This document shows, piece by piece, positions 1-7,792 of a stretch of 35,203 nucleotides of DNA. The position numbers and the translations under genes were made by a program. Origin of the DNA: CAVSUR01 sp052143655. GTDB taxonomy: Bacteria; Actinomycetota; Actinomycetes; Streptosporangiales; Streptosporangiaceae. Every line of letters begins with the position of its first letter. The stretch's first letter is position 1. The notes below the pieces were generated by a model. The model worked only from the letters and a program-made list of their open reading frames with translations. It was not told where the DNA came from and did no database searches. The stretch lies in NCBI GenBank assembly GCA_052143655.1, contig JBKQSL010000315.1:1-35203 (forward strand), given 5' to 3'.

Positions 1-398
1 TCGGCACGATCACCCTCGGCTTCCAGGGCATGCAACTGGAAGGAACCCCCGGCCAGCGCCTGGGCGTCTACGTCACCGAACCCGGCACCCCCGACTACGA
101 CGCCATGATCCTGCTGGACATGACCACCCCCCATCCCGCCGGAAGCCGGCCATCCGGCAACAGCACTGACATACCGGCACCAGCCGGCCGAGGTGGACAC
201 CGACGAAGCGGAAACGCAGGCGGGAGGCCACCGGACACTCAGGCTGCGCCTTACGAGCACAGGGTCGTCCGCAGCACCCTTAAAGTCTCGTATCCTCCGG
301 ACGTGCCACCAGGGAAAACCTGCCGAGATCAGCGCTATCATCCGGGCCATGACAGCGACCAGCGATCCGCCCGACCCGGCTCCCGCCTGGTCCGGTGA
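1..398 (+). CDS. C-terminal end of MmyB-like transcriptional regulator (partial)
   Basis: The frame is open from the window edge. Its first ~40 residues (GTITLGFQGMQLEG, then GQRLGVYVTEPGTPDYDAM) match the last strands of the MmyB-like ligand-binding domain that follows an XRE-type helix-turn-helix in many actinobacterial regulators (usual pattern: L-x-L-x-F-x-x-L-x-L-x-G, Q-x-L-x-V-Y-x-x-E-P-G). The DNA-binding half lies outside the window. After about residue 45 the frame continues for ~85 residues of Pro/Arg/Gly-rich sequence unlike the family, and it overlaps the next gene by 50 bases. Either the true protein ends earlier through a frameshift or the tail is extra. In actinobacteria MmyB-like genes often sit next to an SDR gene; an SDR relic of that type lies at about 1.5-1.7 kb. 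The family call rests on this short stretch only. Confidence 0.5.
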   Translation, partial: GTITLGFQGMQLEGTPGQRLGVYVTEPGTPDYDAMILLDMTTPHPAGSRPSGNSTDIPAPAGRGGHRRSGNAGGRPPDTQAAPYEHRVVRSTLKVSYPPDVPPGKTCRDQRYHPGHDSDQRSARPGSRLVR

Positions 399-1185
399 AC
401 CGACAGAGGCGCAGTTCGGACCGCACCGGTTCTACGCAGGCGAGGGCGGCGGCAGCGCGGAATCCCGGGGCGCCCGGTTCGACGCCGCGGACCTGCGCGG
501 TGCCCGGTTCACCGACTGTGACCTGACGGGCGTCACGATCAGGGACGGCTGGCTGGTGAACGTGAGCATCTCCGGCTACCTCAGCAATGTCACGGTCAAC
601 GGCGTCGACGTGACTGATTTCGTCAGCACGGAGCTGGACCGGCGGCACCCGGAGCGGGTGCAGTTCCGCGAGGGGCAGACGGCCGACGACGTCCGCGCGA
701 TGTGGGACACCATCGAGCGACTGTGGGCGGAGGCCGGAGAGCGGGCCGGGCGGCTGCCCGCGGCGGCGCTGGCCGAGCAGGTCGGCGAGGAATGGTCATT
801 CGAGCAGACACTGCGCCACCTGGTCTTCATCACCGACGCGTGGGCGAGCCGGACGGTGCTGGACGAGCCGATACCCTACCACCCGCTCGGCCTGCCGCAG
901 AACTGGTATCCGGCAGCGGACGCGGCCGCGCTCGGCATCGACCTGACCGCCCAGCCCGGCTATGCCGAGATCCTGGCCGCCCGCACCGACCGGATGGCCG
1001 TGATGCGGCGCATCGTGACCGGCCTGACCGACGCCGACCTGGGACGGCCGTGCCGGCGGTCGCCCGCTCCCGGTTACCCGGACGAGGAGCGTACCGTGAT
1101 CGACTGCATCAGCGTGGTGATGGACGAGGAGATCGAGCACTACCGGTTCGCGGTCCGCGACCTGGCCGTGCTGGAAGCCCGCTAG
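349..1185 (+). CDS. Pentapeptide-repeat / DinB-like domain protein
   Basis: This 278-residue protein has two parts. Residues ~35-85 contain pentapeptide-type A(D/N)Lxx units (ARFDAADLRGARF, TDCDLTGVTI), which form a right-handed four-sided helix in known families. Residues ~105-275 resemble the DinB/YfiT four-helix fold: a long first helix, FEQTLRHLVFITDAW with a metal-type His in the second helix, and a final EEIEHYRFAVRDL helix whose His is placed like the third metal ligand. DinB-like proteins are usually thiol-dependent or metal-dependent enzymes, but the substrate here is unknown. The frame is open upstream to 193, but ATG 349 was chosen because upstream codons look non-coding. No close operon partner follows; the next 500 bases hold relics on the other strand. 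Confidence 0.75.
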   Translation: MTATSDPPDPAPAWSGEPTEAQFGPHRFYAGEGGGSAESRGARFDAADLRGARFTDCDLTGVTIRDGWLVNVSISGYLSNVTVNGVDVTDFVSTELDRRHPERVQFREGQTADDVRAMWDTIERLWAEAGERAGRLPAAALAEQVGEEWSFEQTLRHLVFITDAWASRTVLDEPIPYHPLGLPQNWYPAADAAALGIDLTAQPGYAEILAARTDRMAVMRRIVTGLTDADLGRPCRRSPAPGYPDEERTVIDCISVVMDEEIEHYRFAVRDLAVLEAR

Positions 1186-1250
1186 CAAGTCCGGGCAAAG
1201 AACACGTAATCTGCTCCTGCCGACCCACTCGGCGGGCGTGTGCTCGCCGG

Positions 1251-1541
1251 TTAGCCTGCCGTCGCAGCCAGCGAGCCACGCCGGGCGACGGCTGCACGCC
1301 GGTGGCGCGGGCGCAGCTCGCAGATGGCAGCTTCGATGTCGGCGGCGATCCACCACGGATGGGCCATGGACGCATGCGGCCGGTCCGCAAGCCCGGTGAT
1401 CGCGTCGGCTCAATACCGGGCCAGCCAGCGGTGCACCGTCTGGCGGGCTGCGCCATGGCGCTCGGCCACCTCCACCACCGGGATCCCGGACAGGACCTCC
1501 AGCACGGTCCGGTATCTCTGGATTCGTCGGCGCCGGTATTC
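1251..1541 (-). pseudogene. IS481-type transposase N-terminal relic
   Basis: On the minus strand one frame reads EYRRRRIQRYRTVLEVLSG, then PVVEVAERHGAARQTVHRWL-ARY, a TGA stop at 1412-1410, then ADAITGLADRPHASMAHPWW and ADIEAAICELR before a TAA at 1253-1251. This order (RYRxVLEVL-G, a helix-turn-helix ending QTVHRWLxRY, GLxDRxxxPH, then an I-x-x-LR helix) is the N-terminal DNA-binding part of IS481-family transposases. The catalytic DDE domain is absent and there is an internal stop, so it is a dead fragment. Its 5' side abuts the dehydrogenase fragment at about 1541 without visible terminal repeats. Identification is from motif pattern only. Confidence 0.65.
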
Positions 1542-1718
1542 CGGACTGCGATCGTGACCTCAGCGCCCGAACCCGCGAGCGCTCGCGCCGTCTCGGAGCC
1601 CGATGCCGGAGGCGCCGCTGGCCACGACAGCGCGCACGCCGGCCAGGTCGACGCCCCGGAGGACCTCAGCGGCAGTCGTCTGCGCTCCGAACGGGGTTGT
1701 GACGAGATCATGTTCCAT
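1542..1718 (-). pseudogene. Short-chain dehydrogenase (SDR) 5' fragment, frameshifted and truncated
   Basis: A good start (GGAGGG about 10 bases upstream of ATG 1718) opens MEHDLVTTPFGAQTTAAEVL, then RGVDLAGVRAVVASGASGIGL, the first beta-strand and Gly-rich NAD(P) motif of a classical SDR (TGxxxGxG; the Thr is Ala here). At about 1595-1598 one base too many (CTCC) breaks the frame. Skipping it restores ETARALAGSGAEVTIAVRN, the expected next helix and strand. Homology then stops at the junction with the IS481-like relic. The start lies 44 bases after the stop of the 5-oxoprolinase-like gene on the same strand, so it was probably its downstream operon partner. The TTPF...TAAEV N-terminus is typical of SDRs found beside MmyB regulators (recalled family knowledge). 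Confidence 0.65.
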
Positions 1719-1762
1719 CTTGTGCTGACCCTCCAGCGTTGCCGATAGCCCGACTCGCGCTG

Positions 1763-4700
1763 CTACTGGGCCGGTGCGCCATATCCGCCGCCACCCGGTG
1801 TCTCGATCACGAACAGGTCTCCGGCAGCCACGGTCACCGAATCGCATCCGCGCATCGAGGTGATCGACCCATCGGCATGCTCGATCCAGTGCCTCCCGAG
1901 CGCGCCCGGTTTCCCGCCCGCCATCCCGTACGGCGGGACGCGGCGGTGGCTGCTCAGCGTCGTGATGGTCATCGGCTCCAGGAAGCGCAGTTCGCGGCGG
2001 CCGCCGTTACCGCCGGGCCAGCGCCCCGCCCCGCCGCTGCCATGCAGGATCTCGTACCGCTCCAGCCGGACCGGATAACGCCATTCCAGCACCTCGGGGT
2101 CGGTGAGCCGGGAGTTTGTCATATGGGTCTGGACCACGTCGGTGCCCGCGAATCCAGGCCCTGCGCCCGATCCGCTGGCCACTGTCTCGTAGTACTGATG
2201 GCGCTCGTTGCCGATGGTGACGTTGTTCATCGTGCCCGAGCCCTCGGCCATGACGCCCAGCGCGGCGTACAGGGCCCCGGTGATCGCCTGTGAGGTCTCC
2301 ACGTTCCCGGCCGCCACCGCCGCGGGGTACTCCGGCGCCAGCATGCAACCTGGCGGAATGATTACCCGGACCGGCTTGAGGCAGCCGGAGTTGAGCGGGA
2401 TGTCATCGGCCACCAGGGTGCGGAATACATACAGCACGGCCGCCATGGCCACCGACGAGGGCGCATTGAAATTGCCCGGCAGCTGCGCCGAGGTGCCGGT
2501 GAAGTCGATCTCGGCGGTCCGGGCGGCGCGGTCCAGCCGGACCGCGACATGGATGACAGCTCCGTTGTCGAGCACGTAAGCGTACTCACCGTCATGCAGC
2601 GCGGTGATGGCGCGGCGCACCGCTTCCTCGGCGTTGTCCTGAACGTGCCCCATATACGCCTGCACCACGTCCAGCCCGAAGTGCCCGGTCATCCGGCGGA
2701 GTTCCTGCACCCCCTTCTCGTTCGCGGCGATCTGCGCCTGCAGGTCGGCCAGGTTCACCTCCGGGTTGCGGGACGGGAACGGCGCGGAGCGGAGCAGGTC
2801 GAGTGTCTGGGCTTCGCGCAGCACCCCGCCGCGCACCAGCAGCCAGTTATCGATCAGCACCCCTTCTTCCTCGACCCGGACGCTGAACGCGGGCATCGAG
2901 CCGGGCGTGATGCCCCCGATCTCGGCGTGATGCCCGCGGGATGCGACGTAAAAGAGGATCTCGCGGCCGGCGTCGTCGAACACGGGCGTCACCACGGTGA
3001 CGTCCGGCAGATGCGTCCCGCCGTGGTACGGGTCGTTGAGCACGTAGACGTCTCCAGGGCGCATCGTGCCCGCATTGCGCATCGCGACGATCCTGATGCT
3101 CTCGCCCATCGAGCCCAGGTGCACCGGAATGTGCGGGGCGTTGGCGATGAGGCCTCCGTCAGCATCGAAGATGGCGCAGGAGAAGTCCAGCCGCTCCTTG
3201 ATGTTGACCGAGTGCGCGGTACTGCGCAGCCGCACCCCCATCTGCTCGGCGACGGACATGAACAGGTTATTGAAGATCTCCAGCATGACCGGATCCACCG
3301 CGGTCCCGGCGAGGCGCCGTTCCGGCCGGGCCGCCACGCGGGTGAGCAGCAGGTTGCCGAGCCCGGTCAGCTCCGCCTGCCAGCCGGGCTCGGTCACCGT
3401 GGTCGCGAAGTCCTCCACGATCAGCGCTGGCCCGTCCACCCGCTGCCCGGGCCGCAGGTCGCGCCGGCGCACCAGCGGCACGTCCGCCCATGTTCCCGCC
3501 ACGTACATCGCCACCGTGGCTCCCGTGCCGCCCGGATGCCCTGGCCGAGACGGCGCAGCCCGCGGGAAACCGGCCAGCGGCTGCCCGGCCAGCACCTCGG
3601 ACGCGGCGACTAGCTCGGCCGACACCGCCTCGACGATGATCACCCTGCCGCGCATGAGGAACGAGAAATGCTGCTGGTAAGCCTGCTCGAAACTGGCCGC
3701 CATCTCGGCCAGGCCGCCGAGCGGGACGGGCAGCGCGGTGTCGGTGCCGTCGTACCGCAGGTGCGCTCGCCGAACCGCCCGGACACGGCTGGGCGGGGTC
3801 CCCTGCCGAGCAAGCTCGGCGAGCGCGTCGGCTTCCAGCCGGCCGGCCACCCGGTCCAGTTCGGGGAGCAGCCCGGCGGTGAGCGGTGCCTCCGCCGCCG
3901 ACTCGCGCATCGCGGTCACGTCCGCGAGTCCCATCCCGTAGGCGGACAGCACGCCGGCCAGCGGGTGAATGAGCACCCGGCTGATTCCGAGCGCGTCGGC
4001 GACGGCGCAGGCATGCTGGCCGCCGGCCCCGCCGAACGTCGCCAGCACGTACTGGGTTACGTCATAGCCGTGCTGCACCGAGATCTTCTTGATCGCGTTA
4101 GCCATGTTCGCGACCGCGATCTCCAGGAAGCCGGCTGCGACCTGCTCCGGTGCGGGGGACGCGCTGCGCCCGGCGGCTGCTGCGCCGCATCCCGGCGAGG
4201 GCGAGGGGCGGGCGGCAGCTTCGCCGATCCGCCCTGCCAGCGTGGCGAACTGCTCTCGCACGATGCCGGCATCGAGGGGCTGGTCGCCGCTCTCGCCGAA
4301 AACGCTCGGAAAGTGCGCTGGCTGGATCCGGCCGAGCATGATGTTGGCGTCGGTGACCGTCAGCGGGCCCCCGCGCCGGTAGGCCGCCGGCCCGGGGCGC
4401 GCCCCGGCCGAGTCCGGGCCAGCCCGGTACCGGCTGCCGTCAAAGTGCAGGACCGACCCGCCGCCAGCAGCGACCGTGTGGATGCTCAGCATCGGCGCCC
4501 GCATCCGCACCCCGGCGACCTGCGTCTCGTACTGCCGCTCGAACTCGCCCGCGTAATGGGACACGTCGGTCGAGGTGCCGCCCATGTCGAAGCCGATCAC
4601 CTTGTCGAAGCCCGCTGCCTGGGCGGTACGGGCCATGCCGACGATGCCGCCGGCCGGCCCGGACAGGATGGAGTCCTTACCCCGGAACAGGCGGGCGTCG

Positions 4701-5434
4701 GTGAGGCCGCCGTTGGACTGCATGAACTGCAGCCGGACGCCTGCGAGCTCGCTGGCGACCTGATCCACGTAGCGGCCAAGGGGCGGAGAGAGGTAGGCGT
4801 CCACCAGCGTGGTGTCGCCGCGGGACACCAACTTCATCAGCGGGCTGGTCGCATGCGACAGCGACACTTGCGTGAACCCTGCCTGGCGGGCGATCTCGCC
4901 AATCCGGATCTCATGCGCCGGGAACCGGTAGCCGTGCATGCAGACCACCGCAGCCGCCCGGAAGCCGTCGTCGTAAGCGGCTCGCAGGTCGCGCGCAACT
5001 GCGTCCTCGTCGAGGACGGTAATGACCTCGCCGCTAGCCCCGATCCGCTCAGTGGCCTCGATCACCCGCGAGTACGCCATCTCCGGCCGGACGATCTGCC
5101 GGTCGAAGATCCTCGGACGGTCCTGGTAGGCGACGCGGAGCGCGTCCGCAAAACCGCGGGTGATGACCAGCACCGTCGGCTCGCCCTTGCGCTCCAGGAG
5201 CGCGTTGGTCGCGACAGTGGTGCCAAGGCGGACAACGGCGATCTGCCCGGCCGGAATGGGAGCGCCCTCCGCCACGCCGAGCAGGCGCCGGATGCCTGCG
5301 ACAGCAGGATCGGCGTACCGGCCCGGGTCCTCGGACAGCAGCTTGCAGACGTCAAGTCTGCCATCCGGACGGCGCGCGATGACATCGGTGAACGTGCCGC
5401 CGCGGTCGATCCAGAACTCCCAGCCGCGATCCAT
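1763..5434 (-). CDS. Fused hydantoinase A/B family protein, 5-oxoprolinase-like (ATP-hydrolysing)
   Basis: 1223 residues, the usual size of bacterial ATP-dependent 5-oxoprolinase, which opens 5-oxo-L-proline to glutamate in the cytoplasm. The order is HyuA N-terminal domain (EFWIDRGGTFTDVIARRPDG near residues 5-25), HyuA core with the ASKHA-type stretch GFDMGGTSTDVSHY, a hinge, and a HyuB domain from ~residue 708 (VDPVMLEIFNNLFMSVAEQM, then ERLDFSCAIFD, NDPYHGGTHLPD, SRGHHAEIGG). It ends in a Gly-rich tail GGGGYG typical of HyuB. A GTG start at 5461 is possible, but ATG 5434 is preferred because GAGAAAGAGGCGGGG precedes it. N-methylhydantoinase and acetone-carboxylase-type relatives share this architecture. 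The RGGTFTDV start and the fusion favour oxoprolinase, but the substrate is not proven. The SDR relic followed it in the same direction. Confidence 0.85.
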   Translation of the reverse strand: MDRGWEFWIDRGGTFTDVIARRPDGRLDVCKLLSEDPGRYADPAVAGIRRLLGVAEGAPIPAGQIAVVRLGTTVATNALLERKGEPTVLVITRGFADALRVAYQDRPRIFDRQIVRPEMAYSRVIEATERIGASGEVITVLDEDAVARDLRAAYDDGFRAAAVVCMHGYRFPAHEIRIGEIARQAGFTQVSLSHATSPLMKLVSRGDTTLVDAYLSPPLGRYVDQVASELAGVRLQFMQSNGGLTDARLFRGKDSILSGPAGGIVGMARTAQAAGFDKVIGFDMGGTSTDVSHYAGEFERQYETQVAGVRMRAPMLSIHTVAAGGGSVLHFDGSRYRAGPDSAGARPGPAAYRRGGPLTVTDANIMLGRIQPAHFPSVFGESGDQPLDAGIVREQFATLAGRIGEAAARPSPSPGCGAAAAGRSASPAPEQVAAGFLEIAVANMANAIKKISVQHGYDVTQYVLATFGGAGGQHACAVADALGISRVLIHPLAGVLSAYGMGLADVTAMRESAAEAPLTAGLLPELDRVAGRLEADALAELARQGTPPSRVRAVRRAHLRYDGTDTALPVPLGGLAEMAASFEQAYQQHFSFLMRGRVIIVEAVSAELVAASEVLAGQPLAGFPRAAPSRPGHPGGTGATVAMYVAGTWADVPLVRRRDLRPGQRVDGPALIVEDFATTVTEPGWQAELTGLGNLLLTRVAARPERRLAGTAVDPVMLEIFNNLFMSVAEQMGVRLRSTAHSVNIKERLDFSCAIFDADGGLIANAPHIPVHLGSMGESIRIVAMRNAGTMRPGDVYVLNDPYHGGTHLPDVTVVTPVFDDAGREILFYVASRGHHAEIGGITPGSMPAFSVRVEEEGVLIDNWLLVRGGVLREAQTLDLLRSAPFPSRNPEVNLADLQAQIAANEKGVQELRRMTGHFGLDVVQAYMGHVQDNAEEAVRRAITALHDGEYAYVLDNGAVIHVAVRLDRAARTAEIDFTGTSAQLPGNFNAPSSVAMAAVLYVFRTLVADDIPLNSGCLKPVRVIIPPGCMLAPEYPAAVAAGNVETSQAITGALYAALGVMAEGSGTMNNVTIGNERHQYYETVASGSGAGPGFAGTDVVQTHMTNSRLTDPEVLEWRYPVRLERYEILHGSGGAGRWPGGNGGRRELRFLEPMTITTLSSHRRVPPYGMAGGKPGALGRHWIEHADGSITSMRGCDSVTVAAGDLFVIETPGGGGYGAPAQ

Positions 5435-5760
5435 CCCCGCCTCTTTCTCCCGGCTGTCCACGGCGCAACCAGCGGGGTCGCCTCATATGCTGCCCGGCCA
5501 GCACCCTCTCATTGTCGGGGCTGCCGTTGCGCTAAGGCTGGCCGCAGCACCGGCGCGGTCATATCGCCGTACGCCGTTCCAGCGGCTGACCGCCGGCTCG
5601 CCGAGGCGCTCGTGGCGGCGTGGCTGTCCTGACTTATTCAGCGTCTGGCCGTTACGCGGCGATCTGGGCGGCGCCGTGCCAGCACCAGGCCTGGTATGCA
5701 GGGAAATGCTGCTCTCTGCGCTGACGTCGATCCAGGAAACTCTGCGCGCGTGCAGCCCGC
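5435..5760. other. Intergenic stretch, no gene recognised
   Basis: These ~325 bases separate the divergent 5-oxoprolinase-like and VOC genes and should hold the promoters for both. Short open frames exist on both strands, but none has a recognisable motif or a convincing ribosome-binding site. The minus-strand frame ending near 5640 (RAQSFLDRRQRREQHFPAYQ) could be debris of a lost gene but was not identified. Confidence 0.4.
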
Positions 5761-5791
5761 TGTCGGACCCCCGTGATTAGGTGGTCCGACA
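5761..5791. promoter_or_regulatory. Palindrome upstream of VOC gene (operator candidate)
   Basis: A perfect 9-bp inverted repeat, TGTCGGACC (5761-5769) and GGTCCGACA (5783-5791), is separated by 13 bases and lies 39 bases before the ATG of the VOC protein. No T-run follows, so an operator fits better than a terminator. The binding protein is unknown. Confidence 0.45.
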
Positions 5792-5830
5792 CGGCGGGGT
5801 GCGGCGCCTCGCTGCGAAGGAGGGAGCGCC

Positions 5831-6637
5831 ATGACGACGCGCGCGACACCCTGGCCGGCTGGCACCCCGTGCTGGACGGACCTGATGACGACTGACCGGG
5901 AAGCAGCGTGGGCGTTCTACGCCGATGTCCTGGGCTGGCAGATCACCGACTCGGGCCCGGACATGGGCCATTACGGGATGGCCGCGGTCGGCGGGGCGAT
6001 GGTGGCCGGCATCGGCGAGCCGCCGGACCCGGCTCAGGCACCGCCGCCGGCCTGGACGACGTACCTGGCGTCCGACGACATAGACAAGACCTGCGAGGCT
6101 GTGACGGCCAGCGGCGGCCAGATCGTCGCGCCGCCGATGGAGATCCCCGGCACCGGCAAGCTGGCCCTGGCCGCCGACCCGACCGGGGCGGTCTTCGGCA
6201 TCTGGCAGCAGCTGGGATTCATCGGGGCCGGCCGGGTCAACGAGCCCGGCGCCATGGTCTGGAACCAGGCGATGTCCCGTGATACCGCCCGGGCGCGGGA
6301 GTTCTACACGGCCGTGTTCGGGTACAGGCACACCCCGATGCCCGGCGGTGATGACTACACGACGATCGACGGCGCGGGCCCGGGCAACACGATCGGCGGA
6401 ATCGGGGACCTCGGCACCACGGCCCCAGCCGACACCGCCGCGCACTGGGATGTCTACTTCCTGGTGGCCAGCGCAGACGAGACCATCGCCAGGGCAACAG
6501 CAGCCGGCGGCAGCAACCCGGTGCCGGCTGTCGACACCCCGGTCGGGCGGATGGCCGCGCTGCAGGACCCGCAGGGGGCCTGGTTCTGGATCACGCAGGA
6601 CACCGCCGGCCTGCTCGACCCCGGCGGCGGCCAGTAA
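5831..6637 (+). CDS. Two-domain VOC (glyoxalase/bleomycin-resistance fold) protein
   Basis: 268 residues with two vicinal-oxygen-chelate modules. Module 1 (residues ~10-125) begins TPCWTDLMTTDREAAWAFYA with VLGWQI, and module 2 (~140-262) begins MVWNQAMSRDTARAREFYT with VFGYRH. Each ends in a D-P-x-G-A-x-F/W strand (DPTGAVFGIWQQ; DPQGAWFWITQ). This matches the duplicated VOC proteins common in actinobacteria, related to the mycobacterial CFP-type hydrolase/glyoxalase group. Canonical metal ligands are not all evident, so a specific reaction cannot be named. GAAGGAGGGAG sits just before ATG 5831. A palindrome lies immediately upstream and a hairpin follows the stop. The gene appears monocistronic. 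Confidence 0.85.
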   Translation: MTTRATPWPAGTPCWTDLMTTDREAAWAFYADVLGWQITDSGPDMGHYGMAAVGGAMVAGIGEPPDPAQAPPPAWTTYLASDDIDKTCEAVTASGGQIVAPPMEIPGTGKLALAADPTGAVFGIWQQLGFIGAGRVNEPGAMVWNQAMSRDTARAREFYTAVFGYRHTPMPGGDDYTTIDGAGPGNTIGGIGDLGTTAPADTAAHWDVYFLVASADETIARATAAGGSNPVPAVDTPVGRMAALQDPQGAWFWITQDTAGLLDPGGGQ

Positions 6638-6653
6638 GCTGGGACGGCGCCCG

Positions 6654-6674
6654 GATCACCAGGAGATGGTGATC
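6654..6674. terminator. Hairpin between convergent genes
   Basis: An 8-bp perfect stem, GATCACCA/TGGTGATC with a 5-base loop, lies 16 bases after the VOC stop. A second inverted repeat, ATGACCG (6709-6715)/CGGTCAT (6735-6741), spans the stop of the convergent amidotransferase gene. Neither has a T-run, as is usual in high-GC actinobacteria. Together they can end transcription from both sides. Confidence 0.5.
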
Positions 6675-6737
6675 AGGGCCGCGCGCCCTCGCGCCCCTTC
6701 CGGCAGGCATGACCGAGTGGCTGGCCGGCCCGCCCGG

Positions 6738-7526
6738 TCATACCTGGGTCGGCTCGGCCTGGCGCAGCGATGCGCTGATCCTGGCCGGCTGCCTGCCGCT
6801 GGCGTGGCGCTGGACGAAGCGGCGGACGATGGCCGGCGGATGGACGATGCTCACCCGGCTGGCCTGGGCCTTGATCTCGTCTGCCTGGCCCGGGTCGAAG
6901 TAGCCGGCGTGCTTGTAGACCTCTACCCGGGTGTGCAGGCCGGCCAGGTCGAGCTCGGGGTGGAACTGGGTGGCGTAGACATTCGCGCCGATCCGGAACG
7001 CCTGCACCGGGCAGGCATCCGAGGCGGCTAGCAGGACGGCGTGCCGGGGGAGCTGGCTGATCGCTTCCTTGTGCCCGGTGAACGCGTGGAAGGCGGCGGG
7101 CAGCCCGCCCAGCAGCGGATCGCGCCGCCCGGCCGGGGTCAGCTTGACGGTGACCGGGCCGACCGGCTCGGCGTAGGTCCGGTCCACGACCGCGCCCTGG
7201 TGCTGGCCGAGCGTGCCGACGCCGTAGCACGCGCCGAGGAACGGGAAATCGGCGTGGATCACCCGGTCCAGCAGCCCGCGCAGGTCCGATTCCACCCGCT
7301 GCTGCACCGCCGACTTGGCGTCCTTGGGGTCACTGGAGCAGAACGGACCGCCGCCGAGGAAGATCCCCGACCATTCATCGAGGCTGACCGCCCCCAGCGG
7401 CAGCTGCTCCAGCCGCACCCGGCGCAGCCCGCTCTCGGGCAGGCCCGCGAACGCCAGGAACGACTCATACTCGTTGTCCGCGGCGGCATCCTCGGCCCGG
7501 GTCGCCAGCAGCAGGAACGGCTTCAT
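6738..7526 (-). CDS. Class-I glutamine amidotransferase-like protein
   Basis: 262 residues with the class-I amidotransferase triad: nucleophile Cys100 in FLGACYGVGTLG, and His189 and Glu191 in ATQFHPELD. The oxyanion-side motif IFLGGGPFC is near residues 55-63. Such stand-alone domains resemble the GMP-synthase GATase and release ammonia from glutamine or act as gamma-glutamyl hydrolases. No synthetase partner is adjacent, so the acceptor is unknown. The length beyond the catalytic core (a C-terminal ~60-residue helical tail, VEVYKHAGYFDPGQADEIKA onward) fits the actinobacterial 'glutamine amidotransferase' proteins. It is convergent with the VOC gene and divergent from the FAD oxidoreductase. 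Confidence 0.85.
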   Translation of the reverse strand: MKPFLLLATRAEDAAADNEYESFLAFAGLPESGLRRVRLEQLPLGAVSLDEWSGIFLGGGPFCSSDPKDAKSAVQQRVESDLRGLLDRVIHADFPFLGACYGVGTLGQHQGAVVDRTYAEPVGPVTVKLTPAGRRDPLLGGLPAAFHAFTGHKEAISQLPRHAVLLAASDACPVQAFRIGANVYATQFHPELDLAGLHTRVEVYKHAGYFDPGQADEIKAQASRVSIVHPPAIVRRFVQRHASGRQPARISASLRQAEPTQV

Positions 7527-7792
7527 GTGATCACCCTAGAACCACGCCGCCCCTGGTTCAGGCCAAACGCGGCCGCCCGGCCTGCCCCCGGCACCGACCG
7601 CCAGCCGTCGCCAGCCGGCGGAGGAGATGACGGATGCACTACCGCAACCGCGGCGGCAGCGCGGTCGTCCCGTCCGCCGGCCGGGTCCGGGCCCGCGTCG
7701 CCGACCTGGCCGGCGGGCCCATGGCCCCGGAGCCCAGTGACTGGGACACTGGCTGGGGCTGGCGGGCCGCCGTCTGCCCGGAGAGGCGTGGA
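7527..7792. other. Divergent intergenic region, no further gene supported
   Basis: About 265 bases lie between the amidotransferase start and the chosen start of the FAD oxidoreductase. The reading frame of the latter is open back to 7634, but those 53 codons carry no FAD-oxidoreductase similarity and the Rossmann motif sits only ~15 residues after the internal ATG. It probably carries the promoters of both genes. No repeat or RNA structure was recognised. Confidence 0.4.

Noticed and set aside
1763..5434. Membership of the fused HyuA-HyuB gene in the purine pathway as a ring-opening hydantoinase
   Set aside because: It is 12 kb away on the opposite strand with many unrelated genes between, and its motifs favour 5-oxoprolinase.
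3668..5632. 654-codon plus-strand frame opposite the 5-oxoprolinase-like gene
   Set aside because: Mirror of the codon bias of the real gene; no recognisable motif or ribosome-binding site.
5638..5865. Small minus-strand gene before the VOC protein
   Set aside because: It overlaps the VOC start and its palindrome, has no ribosome-binding site, and no recognised family.
7634..7792. N-terminal extension of the FAD oxidoreductase
   Set aside because: The Rossmann motif should lie near the N-terminus, and the internal ATG 7793 has a ribosome-binding site; the upstream codons show no homology.
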